From: Anaspis maculata
Lineage: Eukaryota > Arthropoda > Insecta > Coleoptera > Scraptiidae
Assembly: GCA_949128115.1 (NCBI GenBank)
Contig: OX421964.1
Span: 19,554,892-19,618,891 of the forward strand
DNA: 64,000 nucleotides
Direction: 5' to 3'
In this document: positions 24,909-37,400 of the stretch, in pieces
Layout: each line of letters opens with the position of its first letter
How positions within the stretch are numbered: the stretch's first letter is position 1
Translations under genes and position numbers: made by a program
The notes under the pieces: model-generated
Seen by the model: the letters and a program-made list of their open reading frames with translations, nothing else
Told to the model about the DNA's origin: nothing
The model's database searches: none

Positions 24909-25144
24909 AAGGGCTGGTTTATATTGGATGTAGGTAACCGGTAACTTATTCCCTTACTGTGAAGTTCAGAGGTAGCGTTTGAATACAAACGTTTATATTA
25001 ACAGGGAATAATCCCGTGACTTATTCCCTTACCCTAGAAGTTCGCCAAGTTTTAAGTTTTACGGCATAGGGAATGCGGACAGCCAATCACATGCAACCGG
25101 TTAAGGGTAACGGCATACGTTAACATCCAATATAAACCAGCCTT
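24909..25144. mobile_element. 236-bp MITE with GGCTGGTTTATATTGGATG ends
   Basis: Left end AAGGGCTGGTTTATATTGGA, right end its mirror (TCCAATATAAACCAGCCTT). Inside are mirrored words CCGGTAAC and TTATTCCCTTAC. The same ends and sub-terminal text border the 1.38-kb element at 35,190-36,568, so this is a deletion derivative of that family. Confidence 0.9.
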
Positions 25145-26237
25145 AAAAAAGTGGTAATCTGTAATAAATTTCGGGTGCCTTTGTTTTGAGAATGGAAAAC
25201 TTAAGTTAGGCATGTGGCTTTCTTCGGAAGAAATTGCATAGGCATCAAGCGATAGATTTTCAAAATTAGAAATAAAGACAGATTCCCTGGAAATTTTGGA
25301 GAATTTGGAACTTGAATAGCATTGTCCATTCATTACTCTTCAATAAGGTAGTCTCATGCCAAATTTGAATTTTTTATTTCGAAAACAAAGGTATTGAAAT
25401 TTAATCCTCTATTCCACGTTTTCAGTCGCATCAGAAACCGCTTAAAACTTTTGCATCTATAGTAGTAGTGAAACACCCTGTATTTTCCAGTGCCTACCTT
25501 CGTAATAATTGTTGAAGTTTTGTTCGATATGAATTTAATTGATTCATTTAACCCCTTTCTTAATGTTATTCAACTACGTTATATTTATTTCTCTTCTTCA
25601 GTTTATTGATATTCAGTGCATCTGACCTTAATACTACACACGAAGAGTAGGTACCTACTTACTGAGTATCAATCCAAGCATGACCTCTTCGTGGGGAATA
25701 GCCTGAACTTGCACTCAAGGAGTCGGGAGCAAGAGCAGACACACATACTATGGAACAATAATTGAATAAGCTGACTTTATTACAGTTAATTGTTACGATT
25801 GAATCACGGCGAAAGCTTCGGAATTAAGCTCGAACGAATTAAAATTCTTGACGATCTTTATGAACAGATGCTGTAATTTACCATGTAGGTGCCTCCTAAC
25901 GCTGCTAGGTGTTTTGCGAGGTATTTTGCATTAGAGTTTTATGACGAATTTGCTCGGGTTATTTCAACAATTGAGAGACAAACGTTCAAACACACACTAT
26001 CAGTTACGGCGTACCACTAATTCACAAGTCACATAAACTGTCTTACGAGATATCGCACTTCGCTGTGTTTGTGCTCTTTGTCGCTCTGAATTCAACTCTA
26101 ACCTACTCTGTGCCGCCCCTTATCCTTGTATACTCGCGTCTTTTTGGTTGCTAATCTATTCACGAGCGCTCTAGAAAAGTCTGTTGGCTTCGTGAATATT
26201 CCGGCAACCTCCAGATGCACGGCTCCTCCGCCAATGG
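25145..26237. other. Non-coding, nothing firmly recognised
   Basis: Includes dense promoter- or LTR-like text around 25,760-26,100, but no paired copy or TG...CA border was found. Confidence 0.3.
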
Positions 26238-27469
26238 TGCAGGTGTGTGTCTTGTTTAGTCCGGATGCTAGTTGAAAGTACCTTGCATTTTTTGATGAGA
26301 AGATGCCACTCGGTTGAAATGTTCTTTGCACCGTACCCTTCCGATCTAGGAAGGTAGCCATCAGCTTCATCAATGCCGGCGGCGTATACAGGGTGATACA
26401 GAAAAAAAAAGTTAAAAAATTATATTTAAATAACCAAAACATGTGAAGACGTTTAACTCACCACATAAATTAACTATTTTATGCTTATGAATTAACAGCA
26501 AACTGTTCTTGATTACCTTGAACCGTCTTTGGAATGTCGGGGAAAACCAGAAAAAAACAAGAACACTGTCTTTTGTCCATAAATAAGTGATTCTTAGAGA
26601 TATTGAGACAACTCTTGGTATTTCTACAAAAAGTAATGTTAGAAATGATATGAGCTGGGTAGCCAATTCCCAAGCCAACTATTTCCAGAAATACGATTGT
26701 CAACTTTTTTTTCCTCTTGAACACCATCTTGAATTTGCCCTGTGAGGCATCGTTGGAAAAGTGATTGGTTATTATAATAATGGTAACATGAAATCATTGC
26801 ATTGCAAAAAACAACCTCCTCATCATAATTTAGTGACCTCTTCGGCGGGAAAGAATTGTCATTCACGTATTTTTTGGTTCTTCAAAGCTTTAGTGCCCAT
26901 GATGACATTTGCAACATCTGGAATGGTGAAATATGTTACGCATTATGAGCCCTGATGTACTTTGAGGTAGTCTATCAAGTTTCACCATCATCAATTGAGA
27001 GGTTTGTTCTTGAAAGCTGTTTGAACAAAAGTGTCGTTTTTTTTATGAAAAAATACAAAATATTGGGTCTCTCACCCTTACTTGTTCCCTCACTGAGGGT
27101 AGCCTGAAACCGAAAGTCTCCGAATTTTGTATGATAATAGTTCAGTGGGAAGTGCTCTTCAATATTTAGTTGTCAAAAATTGCATAGTTGCATTCAGATT
27201 CCAGACAGAGAGCGACAAAGAAGTTCGTGCAGTAAAAAAAGACATAAATTACAGTCTAGAAAAAAGTAGTCAAGAGCTAGACCGAAAGCTGTCTGGAGAC
27301 CTTGCCTTTTATAACAAAAAATGCAATTTGGTACACTGTTAGAGCCTTAAGTTATAGTAATGTTTCAAGCCTTTCACCCACGCCTGAGAGTTTTACAGAA
27401 CCTGTGTATTGCGGGAAGCCTATCTAAAAGGGACATTTCCTAGGAGGATATAAGAATAGGGAGGGAAGG
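26238..27469. repeat. Left arm of a large inverted repeat
   Basis: About 1.2 kb whose reverse complement lies at 28,438-29,525. Shared landmarks, outermost to innermost: TAGTCCGGATGCTAG, CTTGCATTTTTTGATGAGAA, CGTATACAGGG, CCAATTCCCAAGCCAACTAT, GAAATATGTTACG, CCGAAAGTCTCC, TAGGAGGATATAAGAATAGG. Divergence is moderate and spread evenly. Confidence 0.88.
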
Positions 27470-27659
27470 TCCGTCATAAAAAGTGAAGCCATGGAAATGT
27501 CATATCCGCCATCTTTGTACGCCCAAAATTTTTATCACTTTACCATTGAAACTGAATATTGCCACGTGTTGCCACGTCAATTTTTGCGAGCTGTCGCTCT
27601 TGTCAGTGTCAGTCTATGACGCTTGTGCTGCACCAGATCCAGCCACATCCTTCCTAAAG

Positions 27660-27720
27660 ATGATTGTTGGATTCCACTTACTTCTACTTATTGGCATTTT
27701 CGTCACTAACTTCGTGGTAG
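27660..27720 (+). CDS. NCKX: Candidate NCKX exon 1 (signal peptide)
   Basis: ATG at 27660 opens a short, very hydrophobic run (MIVGFHLLLLIGIFV, then TNFVV) that ends at a GTAG/GTGATA donor leaving one base of a codon. Exon 2 starts with exactly the complementary phase, and the joined codon gives ...VVG-LNCTPP, as expected for a signal peptide just before the conserved extracellular NCTPP segment. The intron would be 6.6 kb. The exon sits in the loop of a long inverted repeat, so it could instead be a chance ORF in mobile DNA. No other signal-peptide exon was found between 1 and 34 kb, but one might lie farther upstream. Confidence 0.5.
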
Positions 27721-28437
27721 GTGATAGTCCATAGCAGTAGGAGTTCCACCAAGATATTGGTACCTAGGTATATACTAGGTACTTTTCATTGTGATTTTGC
27801 CATGGACCTTGAAGTCTACACAGGCCTTAAGATTGGCTGATGATAAGGTTTCCAGAGTAGGTAGGTACCTCTTTCACTGTTCAGTGTAGATCACAGAGTG
27901 TAGATCATCATTAGATGTATCAACAGTGCTGACCTCACAAATACGTGGTAGAATCTAGGAGGGTGGAATCGAACTGCCCATTTTCTGCTCATTATTTTTG
28001 GACTTTGCTGGTCATTCTCATCCTTGCCTAAAATTCCACTGAAACATCGGGCGACCCCATTCTACAGGTAGGCATCTTCCCTTCGGCTGCTTCGGCTCGC
28101 ATTGATGGGATATTCTCCATACATGATATAGGTATTGTATCCAGCGCACGTAGCCTCTGTCTTTCCCACACCTGGGAAAGCTGATCTATTCAGCTCTTAT
28201 AGATGAAGCACCATCCAAACAAGATCCAGGCACAAGGATAAAAGATATCAGGTAGGACTCATTTTATGTCAACCAAAAAATCTCAATAACCTCAAATAGT
28301 TTCAAATTAATTCAATAACGTCAATTTAAATTACAAAAGTCAAAAGGCTCTCGACACTAGATGCAATATTTGGGCGTAGTTGCTACCTCACCCCTTACGT
28401 CTCCCGGCTTCTTTCCCCCCGCCCACAAGCTGGGTTA

Positions 28438-29525
28438 TACTCCCTCCCTATTCTTATATCCTCCTAGGACATTTCCGGGATTTCTCCGTTGCATTTAAAG
28501 TTGTGTCTTTTTTCACTGCATGAACTTCTTTGTCGCTCTCTGTCTGGAATTTGAACGCAACGATGCAGATTTTGACAACTACACATTGAAGAGCAGTTCT
28601 CAGTGAACCATTAGCATAAAATTTTTGGAGACTTTCGGTTTCAGGCTTTTCTCAACGAGGGATCAAATAAGGGTGAAAGATCCAATATTTTGCATTTTCC
28701 ATAAAAAATTAAACAAATTTTGTTCAAACAGCTTTTGAGAACAAACCTTTCAATTGATGATTGCAAAACTTGGTGGGCTACCTCAAAGTACATCAAGGTT
28801 CTAATGCGTAACATATTTTACATTTCCAGATGTTGCAAATGCCATCATGGGCACTAAAGCTTTGAGGAGCCAGAAAATACGTACGTGAGCGGCAATTCCT
28901 TCCCGCCGAAGAGGTCACTAAATTATGATGAGGAGGTTGTTTTTACGATGCAATGATTACATATTACCATTGTTATGATAACCAATCACTTTTTCAACGA
29001 TGCCTCACAGGGCAGATTCAAAATGGTGCTCAAGAGAAAAAAAAAGTTCCAGAAAGACAATCGTATTTCTGGAAATAGTTGGCTTGGGAATTGGCTACCC
29101 AGCTCATATCATTTCTAACATCACTTTTTGTAGAAATACCAAGAGTTGTCTCAATATCTCTAAGAATCACTTATTCATGGGAAAAAGAGTGTTTTTCTTT
29201 TCTTTTCTGTTTTCCCCTACATTTCAAAGACGGTTCAAGGTAATCAAGAACGGTTTGCTGTGACTTCATGAGCATAAAACAGTTGATGTAGGTATGTCGT
29301 CAATTACACGTCTCGACATGCTTCGGTTATTTAAATATAATTTTGCAACTTTTTTTTCTGTTTCGCCCTGTATACGCTGCCGGCATGGATGGCACCGATG
29401 GCTACCTTTCTGGATCGGAAGAGTATGATGCAAAGAACATTTCCACCAAGTAGCATATTCTCATCAAAAAATGCAAGGTTCATTCCATTTTATGCACCTA
29501 GCATCCGGACTAGTTCTCGTGTTTT
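28438..29525. repeat. Right arm of the large inverted repeat
   Basis: Mirror of 26,238-27,469, starting CTCCCTATTCTTATATCCTC and running out to CATCCGGACTAG near 29,517. About 970 bases of non-repeated loop separate the arms and hold the candidate NCKX first exon. Confidence 0.88.
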
Positions 29526-30364
29526 GGTCTGCAGCAAGTTTCGGGAGAGTATCTACCTATTGAAATTTTCCAACAATCGCGACATGTAAAAGTTTGTTTT
29601 GTGCCAATGTGCTGCAAGTTCAAAACATGTTTAGTCACGTGCGCTAGAGGAAAGTCGAAACTCTGATATTCTACATTTCGATATCATGAACCAATAGCAG
29701 ACTTTGTCCAGATGATGGTTTCCGTTCAGCTCTGTATATCTATACATTTTACCTACCTGTAAAACGGTACCTACGTATAACAACTGGGCGATGTTATATT
29801 CAAATGAAGCAGAAAGCATCACAAAGTGAACGAGCAAACACAAAACGACCAAACGATGTCTCTCCGATGTGATATTATAGCTGCTATAGTCGCGTATTTT
29901 CTACTCCTCGTTCATCGTCCTTTATTATCACCCGTCGTAAATTGTAACGCACCATAACAATGGACTCCCAACGGCAGTCAGTCGCTCCCATTTTTTTTGT
30001 GTTTACTGTTTACCACTTTACGCAAAGAGCTGTTCCTACCCCTCCCCCCATTTATCACCCCCTTCTTTCTTCTCCATTCAAATTTGAGTGCCCGCACAAA
30101 AATGCCGCGTGCTAGTAAACTTCCTGTCTTCGAAGCTGTGCGCGTTAGCTTTACTTTTTACTATTAGCTATTATTCGGGTAGGCAAAAAGATCACACTGA
30201 AATTTTTTCTCAGGTATGAACAAATACCAAAGTGATGTGTGCACACTGCTATGCTCCTGATCTGAAAATGACAAGGAGGTCATTTTCAAACTTGTCATTT
30301 TTTTTGCAATACGTCAATCGCTTTTTCTTATTTCAACTTTGAAATGTTGGCAGTAGCCTATTCT
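29526..30364. other. Non-coding, nothing recognised
   Basis: No gene, RNA or repeat structure supported. Confidence 0.4.
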
Positions 30365-31466
30365 ATCGCAATTCACCTCACTCCTTAAAATAGTAGGCCG
30401 TTCAAGTGTATTACCACCAAGGTCATTGGTGAAAACACCCCTCCAGAATGACCGACCTTGAACATCCGAATAGTTTTCACTTTTTTAGGAAGATTTTCAG
30501 TGTTGTTCGGTTAATTGTCTTGACAAATACACCTCTAGGTTCGATAAATTATCGCTTACATCTCGATTTACACTCGGATCCCCTCGTGAAAATCCTCGAT
30601 GTAGCGATAATACACCTCACCTATCGGTGTATTACATACGACAATTCACCTCACTCCTTGAAATAGTAGGCCGTATAAGTGTATTACCACCAAGGTCATT
30701 GGTGAAAACACCCCTGCAGAATGACCAACCTTAAATATTCCAATAGTTTTCACTTTTTTAGGAAGATTTTGAGTGTTGTTCGGTTAATGGTCTTAACAAA
30801 TACACCTCTAGGTTCGATATATCATCGCTTACATCTCGATTTACACTCGGGTCCCCTCGTGAAAATCCTCGATGTAGCGATAATACACCTCACCTATCGG
30901 TGTATTACATACGACAATACACCTCACTTCTTAAAATAGTAGGCCGTATAAGTGTATTACCACCAAGGTCATTGGTGAAAACACCCCTCCAGAATGGCCA
31001 ACTTTAAACATTTGAGTGGTTTTCACTTTTTTAGGAAGATTTTCAGTGTTGTTCGGTTAATTGTCTCAACAAATACACCTCTAGGTTCGATATAATATTA
31101 TCGCTTCACATCTCGATTTACACTCGGATTCCCTCGTGAAAATCCTCGATGTAGCGATAATACACCTCACCTATCGGTGTATTACATACGACAATCCACC
31201 TTACTCCTCAGAATAGTAGGCCGTATGAGTGCGTTGCATTACAACCAAGGTCATTGGTGAAAACACCCCTCCAGAATAACCAACCTTAAACATTCAGGTG
31301 GCTTTCACTTTTTCTGGAAGATTTTCAGTGTTGTTCGGTTAATTGTCTCAACGAATACACCTCTAGGTTCGATATATTATCGCTTACATCTCGATTTACA
31401 CTCGGATACTCTCGTGAAAATCCTCGATGTAGCGGTAATACACCTCACCTATCGGTATATTACAAC
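30365..31466 (+). repeat. Tandem array, four copies of a 273-bp unit
   Basis: GGCCG anchor words fall at 30,396, 30,669, 30,942 and 31,219 (periods 273, 273, 277). Each unit has ACCAAGGTCATTGGTGAAAA, GATTTTCAGTGTTGTTCGGT and a potential hairpin (TTATCGCTTACATC with GATGTAGCGATAA). The first two units are most alike; the fourth is most diverged. Short ORFs repeat with the unit and have no recognisable product. Confidence 0.93.
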
Positions 31467-31472
31467 TGACAT

Positions 31473-31833
31473 GTTACCGGCAAAGTGCGAAATCAGTCAT
31501 TCCGCGGAATGCCCAAGCAATCTGCAAAATTCCCAAATGGACAGGCAATCCGCAGATTATGACGGCTATTTTGGGCATTTGAAAAATCGACAATTTGTCC
31601 AACAATTATTGTTACCTATTGAAATATGTATTAGATTATGAGAATAACATGGCCTCATCAAAGTGCAAGCTTTGTCTTGGTGGTTTTCATATTCCCTAAG
31701 CAGCCAGACATTCCGCGGAATGCCTTAAGTATGCCAGGCGGTCTGCGGAATGCCCAGAATAGCCGCTATTCCGCGAATTGCCTATCCATTTGGGCATTTG
31801 GCGGATTGACTGATTTCATACTTTGCCGTTAAC
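31473..31833. mobile_element. 360-bp palindromic MITE abutting the tandem array
   Basis: Ends GTTACCGGCAAAGTGCGAAA and mirror (GACTGATTTCATACTTTGCC). Sub-repeats of TTCCGCGGAATGCC, themselves palindromic, occur several times in the arms. Confidence 0.85.
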
Positions 31834-33238
31834 CGTTACACACCCCGCAAACGATATTTTTCTATCAAATTTATTGGATTGGATTGTTAAAATTGGATTT
31901 GACCAGTCAGCAAAATCTTTCAAAGGACAACCACACTTTGACCCTTCATAACTTCAAAATAATAATATAAAAATCATCATTTTTTGTCGGGCTTTATAGG
32001 CGATTCTACAAAGGTATACTCGAGGGTATACTTATAGCAGTGTAGATATCAACGATTTAAAGAAAAGCATTGCCATGAGTAACAGTAGCAAAAAAGCTGA
32101 CTCGACTTCCGACTTTGGAAAATATTTTTTATCATCAAAGCTCTCAGAACTTATCGATACCTTCGGCGTGACGGTGTGCTTCTCAGCGCTTTGTCATACT
32201 TCAGGCTGGAGCCATTATTCCGGAGCTCAGTTTCCGTCAAATTGGGTACTTTTTCCAACGCGTTACAACGCGCTTACTTGACGAAACAACAAACAACAAT
32301 CCCTCGAACTACCCTTCTCGTTATTAGGGAGGACTCGTAATTTTGTAAACTGCTTCCACTATTTCGGGGCCGATATTTGTACTGTTTCTCTTGCATGCCT
32401 TTCGGCCTCCGTACGGCTCCGGTGAAATTTGGCCAGTGCCTGTTATACATTTATTAAGGCTTTGCACAGGGTTTTGCCTGTTGGAAAATAAATCCATTCT
32501 ATTCCATTCTATACATTACAATGCATTTTTGGCGCCGAATTGGAGAACGGTACACATATTTTCTATCAGGATTCTTGAACATGGTGAAAATCGGTTGCGT
32601 CACCCCAAAACTTCCCCGACGAGTAGCAAGGAACGGATGAAAATTTTATTATGAAACGATGTTCCTTCGGGTGAGAAATTAGAGAAAAAGATTGAAGAAG
32701 TGAGATATTTTCTCTAATAACTAGGGATTCATTTAGAGCTTCATCATTTGAGTCTCATCTCGATGAGCTAGGCCGGTAGATTTTAAAGCGGAAAACTCTT
32801 GAAGAATTTCAAGAGAAATTGCTTGGAAATGTTCAAGAATCAATTACCTTTTGTTTAAAGAACGTTAGTATAAATCTGTTCTTAAGCGAAAAAGTTACAA
32901 AGCAGGTTTCCATTATAGGAACCAAATTATGTAGAAAGAAAAGCGAGTGAGGCAGTCAGACGCATTAGTACATGGATAGAAGTGAACGATCTGAAACTCG
33001 ACGAGTTAACTGTAATCTTAGCTGCTATGACACCACTAGCTAGGCCAGTTGCTAGCTCGAAATATGGCAACTAATACTCAGACCTCACTAAACTCAGATC
33101 AAAGTTAACTCACTCATAAAACATTTTATGGAACTCGCAGTAAGTTAAACAGTATCGTTATTTAACTTTTGCATTGTAATGATAATAATTGTTGGCTTTT
33201 CATGTCTAAATACACTAAATAAAAGTTTTATCAGGTTT
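31834..33238. other. Non-coding; one retroelement-like tail
   Basis: Around 32,485-32,515 the text AAAATAAATCCATTCTATTC looks like the 3' tail of a non-LTR element or SINE, but no body was recognised. Otherwise nothing. Confidence 0.35.
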
Positions 33239-33384
33239 TAATGGTGTGATTCGGTAAAAACTTATATTCTACAAACGCTCTGTTATGTAAAAAATTCTGT
33301 CGGCCATTGGCTGTTGCCTTTCAGCAATAATAGCGTAATAGGGCGTTTATGGAAAGTTATTTTTCATAGAGAATCGCACCATTA
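33239..33384. mobile_element. 146-bp palindromic MITE
   Basis: Ends TAATGGTGTGATTC and GAATCGCACCATTA; inner mirrored words AAACGC(T/C)CT and TTAT. Tip sequence resembles that of the MITE at 441-596 (ATGGTG..ATTC). Confidence 0.8.
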
Positions 33385-34292
33385 GGTAGTATCAATTCTT
33401 TCGCAACAAAATAAGCCTAATGATTCCACTATATCAGTATTATTAGCCTTCCGCAATTTCAGTGAACTTATAATAATTATGATTTTAACTACCTACTTCG
33501 CATTGAAGCAGGTATGAGTATTAAGTTCATTATTCTCCAACATGCACACCACCCCTACACCTACATCAGACTAGAGAGCCATATAATACCCGAAGTTATA
33601 GACCGTAAGACATTGAATCACTTGAGGAATGAGGAATCACTTCATGCAGCTCAAGAAACATTGAACTGTGACTTGATAAAAAAAATATGTTCTTTCCAAT
33701 CAAAAGGCAAGGCGGATTTTATTTGAGACAAGTCAAAGTACTGTGTGCCAATATTTTGTTGTTATTTCTTAGCCTAACATACCTACATGGCCGGCACTTA
33801 CACCGCGCCTCGCGATCAACCGGCGCCGGCGCCGGCCGGGACGAAAATCCATCAATCCTAAAAAAAGTTTGGAGTAGGTACTGACCCTGTGCCTGTGGCC
33901 GTAAAAGGCTGATTTTATTTAGAGTATAAATCGAGGTATAAATTAAAGCGAACATGTAGGTGATCATTGAAGTGGAAAAATTATGCTCGCCAAATTTTCA
34001 AGTACCTAGCTTTAAATTTTCATTATTAGAGAAGAGAATAATCCAGAGAAGAAAGACTTCCCCGGTCGAATATCGCTTTAGTAGTGAAAACAATTATCTA
34101 CTTCTACAATAAGGCTTCCAGAAGAATAAAAGCATTATCGTTTTTATACATAGTTGTATAGTATGATACTTAATTACCACTACCTACCTGATAAAATATA
34201 CTTCCTATATTATTCCTATCATGCATGCATGTCTCCTACAATAATGAAACTTTGCGACAGTGTAATTTTAATTCAGATTCCTTTGCTTGCAG
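33385..34292. other. Putative NCKX intron sequence, nothing recognised
   Basis: Contains a very GC-rich spot at about 33,810-33,842 (CGGCGCCGGCGCCGGCCGGG) of unknown meaning. Confidence 0.4.
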
Positions 34293-34466
34293 GACTTAAT
34301 TGTACTCCACCAGCCATAGATGATTTCCCTAGGGATTTCTTCACGGAAAAAGAACGCCAGGATGGTGCCGTTGTGGTGCACGTGTTGCTGTCCCTCTACC
34401 TCTTCGTCGCCTTGGCTGTGGTCTGTGATAAATTTTTCGTTCCGGCGGTCGAAAAAATATGCCATG
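34293..34466 (+). CDS. NCKX: NCKX exon 2
   Basis: Acceptor TTGCTTGCAG, donor CATG/GTAAGA. It encodes the extracellular segment [16 protein letters not shown] and the first membrane span ([16 protein letters not shown]). Enters and leaves in phase 1. Confidence 0.95.
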
Positions 34467-37400
34467 GTAAGAACTATTTATTCTTTGACAAAAGTGTACT
34501 CCAACACTAACAGTTTTTTCTTTAAAAAAAATACCGTAGTAGCTGTATGCCCACATTTCTCTAGTTTGCATTTCAAATTCACGTCTTAAACTGATAGGTA
34601 CTAATGCTGATGAAACCTAACGCCAGTTTTCTAGAATTGTTCAATATCACACACATTTTGAAAAATTGTTCATTATTTCACACAGATACATAACTAAGGA
34701 TTACTAAGGTACCTACCTACCTATTTGATGAGGTTAAATGTTAGGTACCTACCTCACATAGAGCAGATATAGAGAAATAATGAAAATCTATTTGTTTCTA
34801 CTCTCATACAGACATACCTACTTACTTATATGAATATTGAACGTTATGCAGATTACTCGAAAATATTCACTTGTTGCTGCTCTCGTTTACGGCTCTGGCT
34901 TTTTCACGTCACCATGTCAGACTCTTTCTGTGCTCATGGAAAATTACTCCTGTCATACCTGGAGGGCCATAACCCCAAGATTTATCGATTCTATAGAGCT
35001 TGCTATGAGCTGAACCCTAAACAGCAGAGTATATAACACCAAGTCGATAATAGAGGCACCAATACCGATACCAATCATCGGCTATTTTTCGATACTTTTG
35101 AATATTCACTATTTCTTTGGTAGCTATCAGAGCTGGATTTCTCAACGGTTTTGTTTTCACCCTCGTTTTCACCTCTTCGATGGAGACCAAAGGCTGGTTT
35201 ATATTGGATGTTAACTTATGCCGTTATCCTTAACCGTATTCTTTATTCTTTAAACTTTAACGCTGTGGTTTATATTCACCGTAAGAGCATTTCAGCTGAC
35301 AGTGCCTTGACAGGGAAGACACGTGTTCTACATGTGACAGTGAGAGTTACACATATCAAACTGTCAGATTAATCTGAATAACTTGTTTGTTTTGTTAACT
35401 ATTTCCTTCCAAGTCTGCAGTAGAGTTACAGTACAATATTAAAAATGAATACGAACATGCAGTAACGATACCGAAGATTTTGCCATTTGCGATTCCGCCA
35501 TGTTACTCATTATAGCTGCCGGTGCCGCCAGTGCAGCAGCTGAAGAACAAAACAAGAAGAGACCACAAAGGAAGAGGCGCTGGAGCGTCAGGCCAATATT
35601 TACAGAACGAAATGAAAAAAGGCATTCCGTAATTTATTTCAAACCATGGTGTGCCATAAACTGGTATATATATTTCGTAGAGTTCAAAAGCAAGAATGGT
35701 ATACAGCAAATAAAAGAAGAAAAAAGTATCAAATTTCAACATCAAGTGCCGCTATCCAGTCAGTTGCATCCTCACAGGCTTGGTGTGTTTCCATTTTGTT
35801 TCCGTAAAACGTCTAATGAGGCAATCTAACACGATAAGGTCCATAGTTTGGGTTGGGTGTCCGCAGTCACATCCTGGTTCTTCCGAAAGTCCCCATTTAT
35901 GCTTGAAAACCCCCACCTCCCATGGTCGGTTCTGATTCAGTTCAGTTTACACCACAAATGCCTGTCTAGTTCGAATCCTGCAGGTTGCATTTATTCGGGT
36001 CTTCGATCAGATTCAGTGTGTCTGGATTTGTTCTTGACCATTCGTTCATCCAGGCCGTTTCTGTGTCGAAGTTTTGTTCCAAGAGCTCGTTTGTCAGACT
36101 CCACGTTGGCTTTCTTTTAGTCTCGTTCGTCTTGTGCAGTTCGGGTGGACTGACAATTGATGATTGTGGTGGCATTTGAACCATTCTTTTTTTGTGATAA
36201 GTTTTGTACGGATCTCAGGAGGGGCGATGTTGGACAGAACTGGTGAAACGAAGCAACCGAGTTGGATCAACTTGGTGTCGAGATCCATTTTTTCTTCCAT
36301 TTTCGCACAAGTAGTGAGAACAGAAATAACCAACAAACCAACATCAGATCGACAGTGACGTTCGACGATATGATTGTGTAACTGGTTGTATGTGATTGGC
36401 TGTCCGTATTCCCTATGCCGTAAAACTTGAAACTTGGCGAACTTCTACGGTAAGAGAATAAATCACGGGATTATTCCCTGTCAATATAAACGTTTGTATT
36501 CAAATGCTACCTTTCAACTTTACGGTAAGGGAATAAGTTACCGGTTACATCCAATATAAACCAGCCTTAAAGGGAAATGGTGCCTGATGCAATTTTTTTT
36601 CCAGAAGTAGGTACCTAAACACTCAAGACTAGAGGCAAGAAGTCTGCGTTCTTCACATTGTTTATACGTTAGCATGAAGTTAAATGCAAGCGTTGAAAAG
36701 CTTTTCTTCTCTCTAAAAATTTTTTGTATCATGCGCCTAGGCGACTGTGATGATTTCAAATTGCTGACCCTATAGATAAGTACTTATGAAACTTTTCACC
36801 CCAAAGATTACTGCTAGGCAGGCCTGCTCCTCGGCCTGCTCGCTCATATTGTGAGTAGCTTTGCTGCGCTTCTGCTTTAGAAGTGGTTGCAGGAGAGTCA
36901 ACGACATCGGAATAAATTTTGCATTAAATTCAGTAACCTCAGGTACGATTTTCAGTGGATGACATTCTTCAGTGCTGGCTTCTAGTTTTCACCAATTAGT
37001 TTCACTCCCTCGCTGATTAAGATGGACTCGAGGTACCTACCTCAGGTTTGAAGAATTTCGACTTTTTCCAGTATGTCTTGATATAGTGATTGAGAGATTA
37101 AGACGTACGCCTCATAACCGCATGCAACCTGACCATTCACTGCTTTTCGTTACTGATCAGGACATCATCGATGTAGCATGCCACACCATGAATGCCCTCC
37201 TCAAGCACTCGATCTATATAGGGCTCTGGAAAATGTTAAGCTCACTTGCAGAATTCTTAATCTTCGCTGATCTGCTCACTGTCGCTACTGTAGTACTCTG
37301 AATTACCGACAATGTTATATGTTATGTCACCTGTCGATTGTAATGACTGATCTGACACTTATAGCACGAGGCTAAAAAAACATGTTGTTGAAACGATCGT

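Noticed and set aside
25760..26240. A solo LTR
   Set aside because: LTR-like composition only; no second copy, no TG...CA borders and no target duplication found.
30365..31466. CRISPR-like array
   Set aside because: The whole 273-bp unit repeats without unique spacers, in an animal genome.
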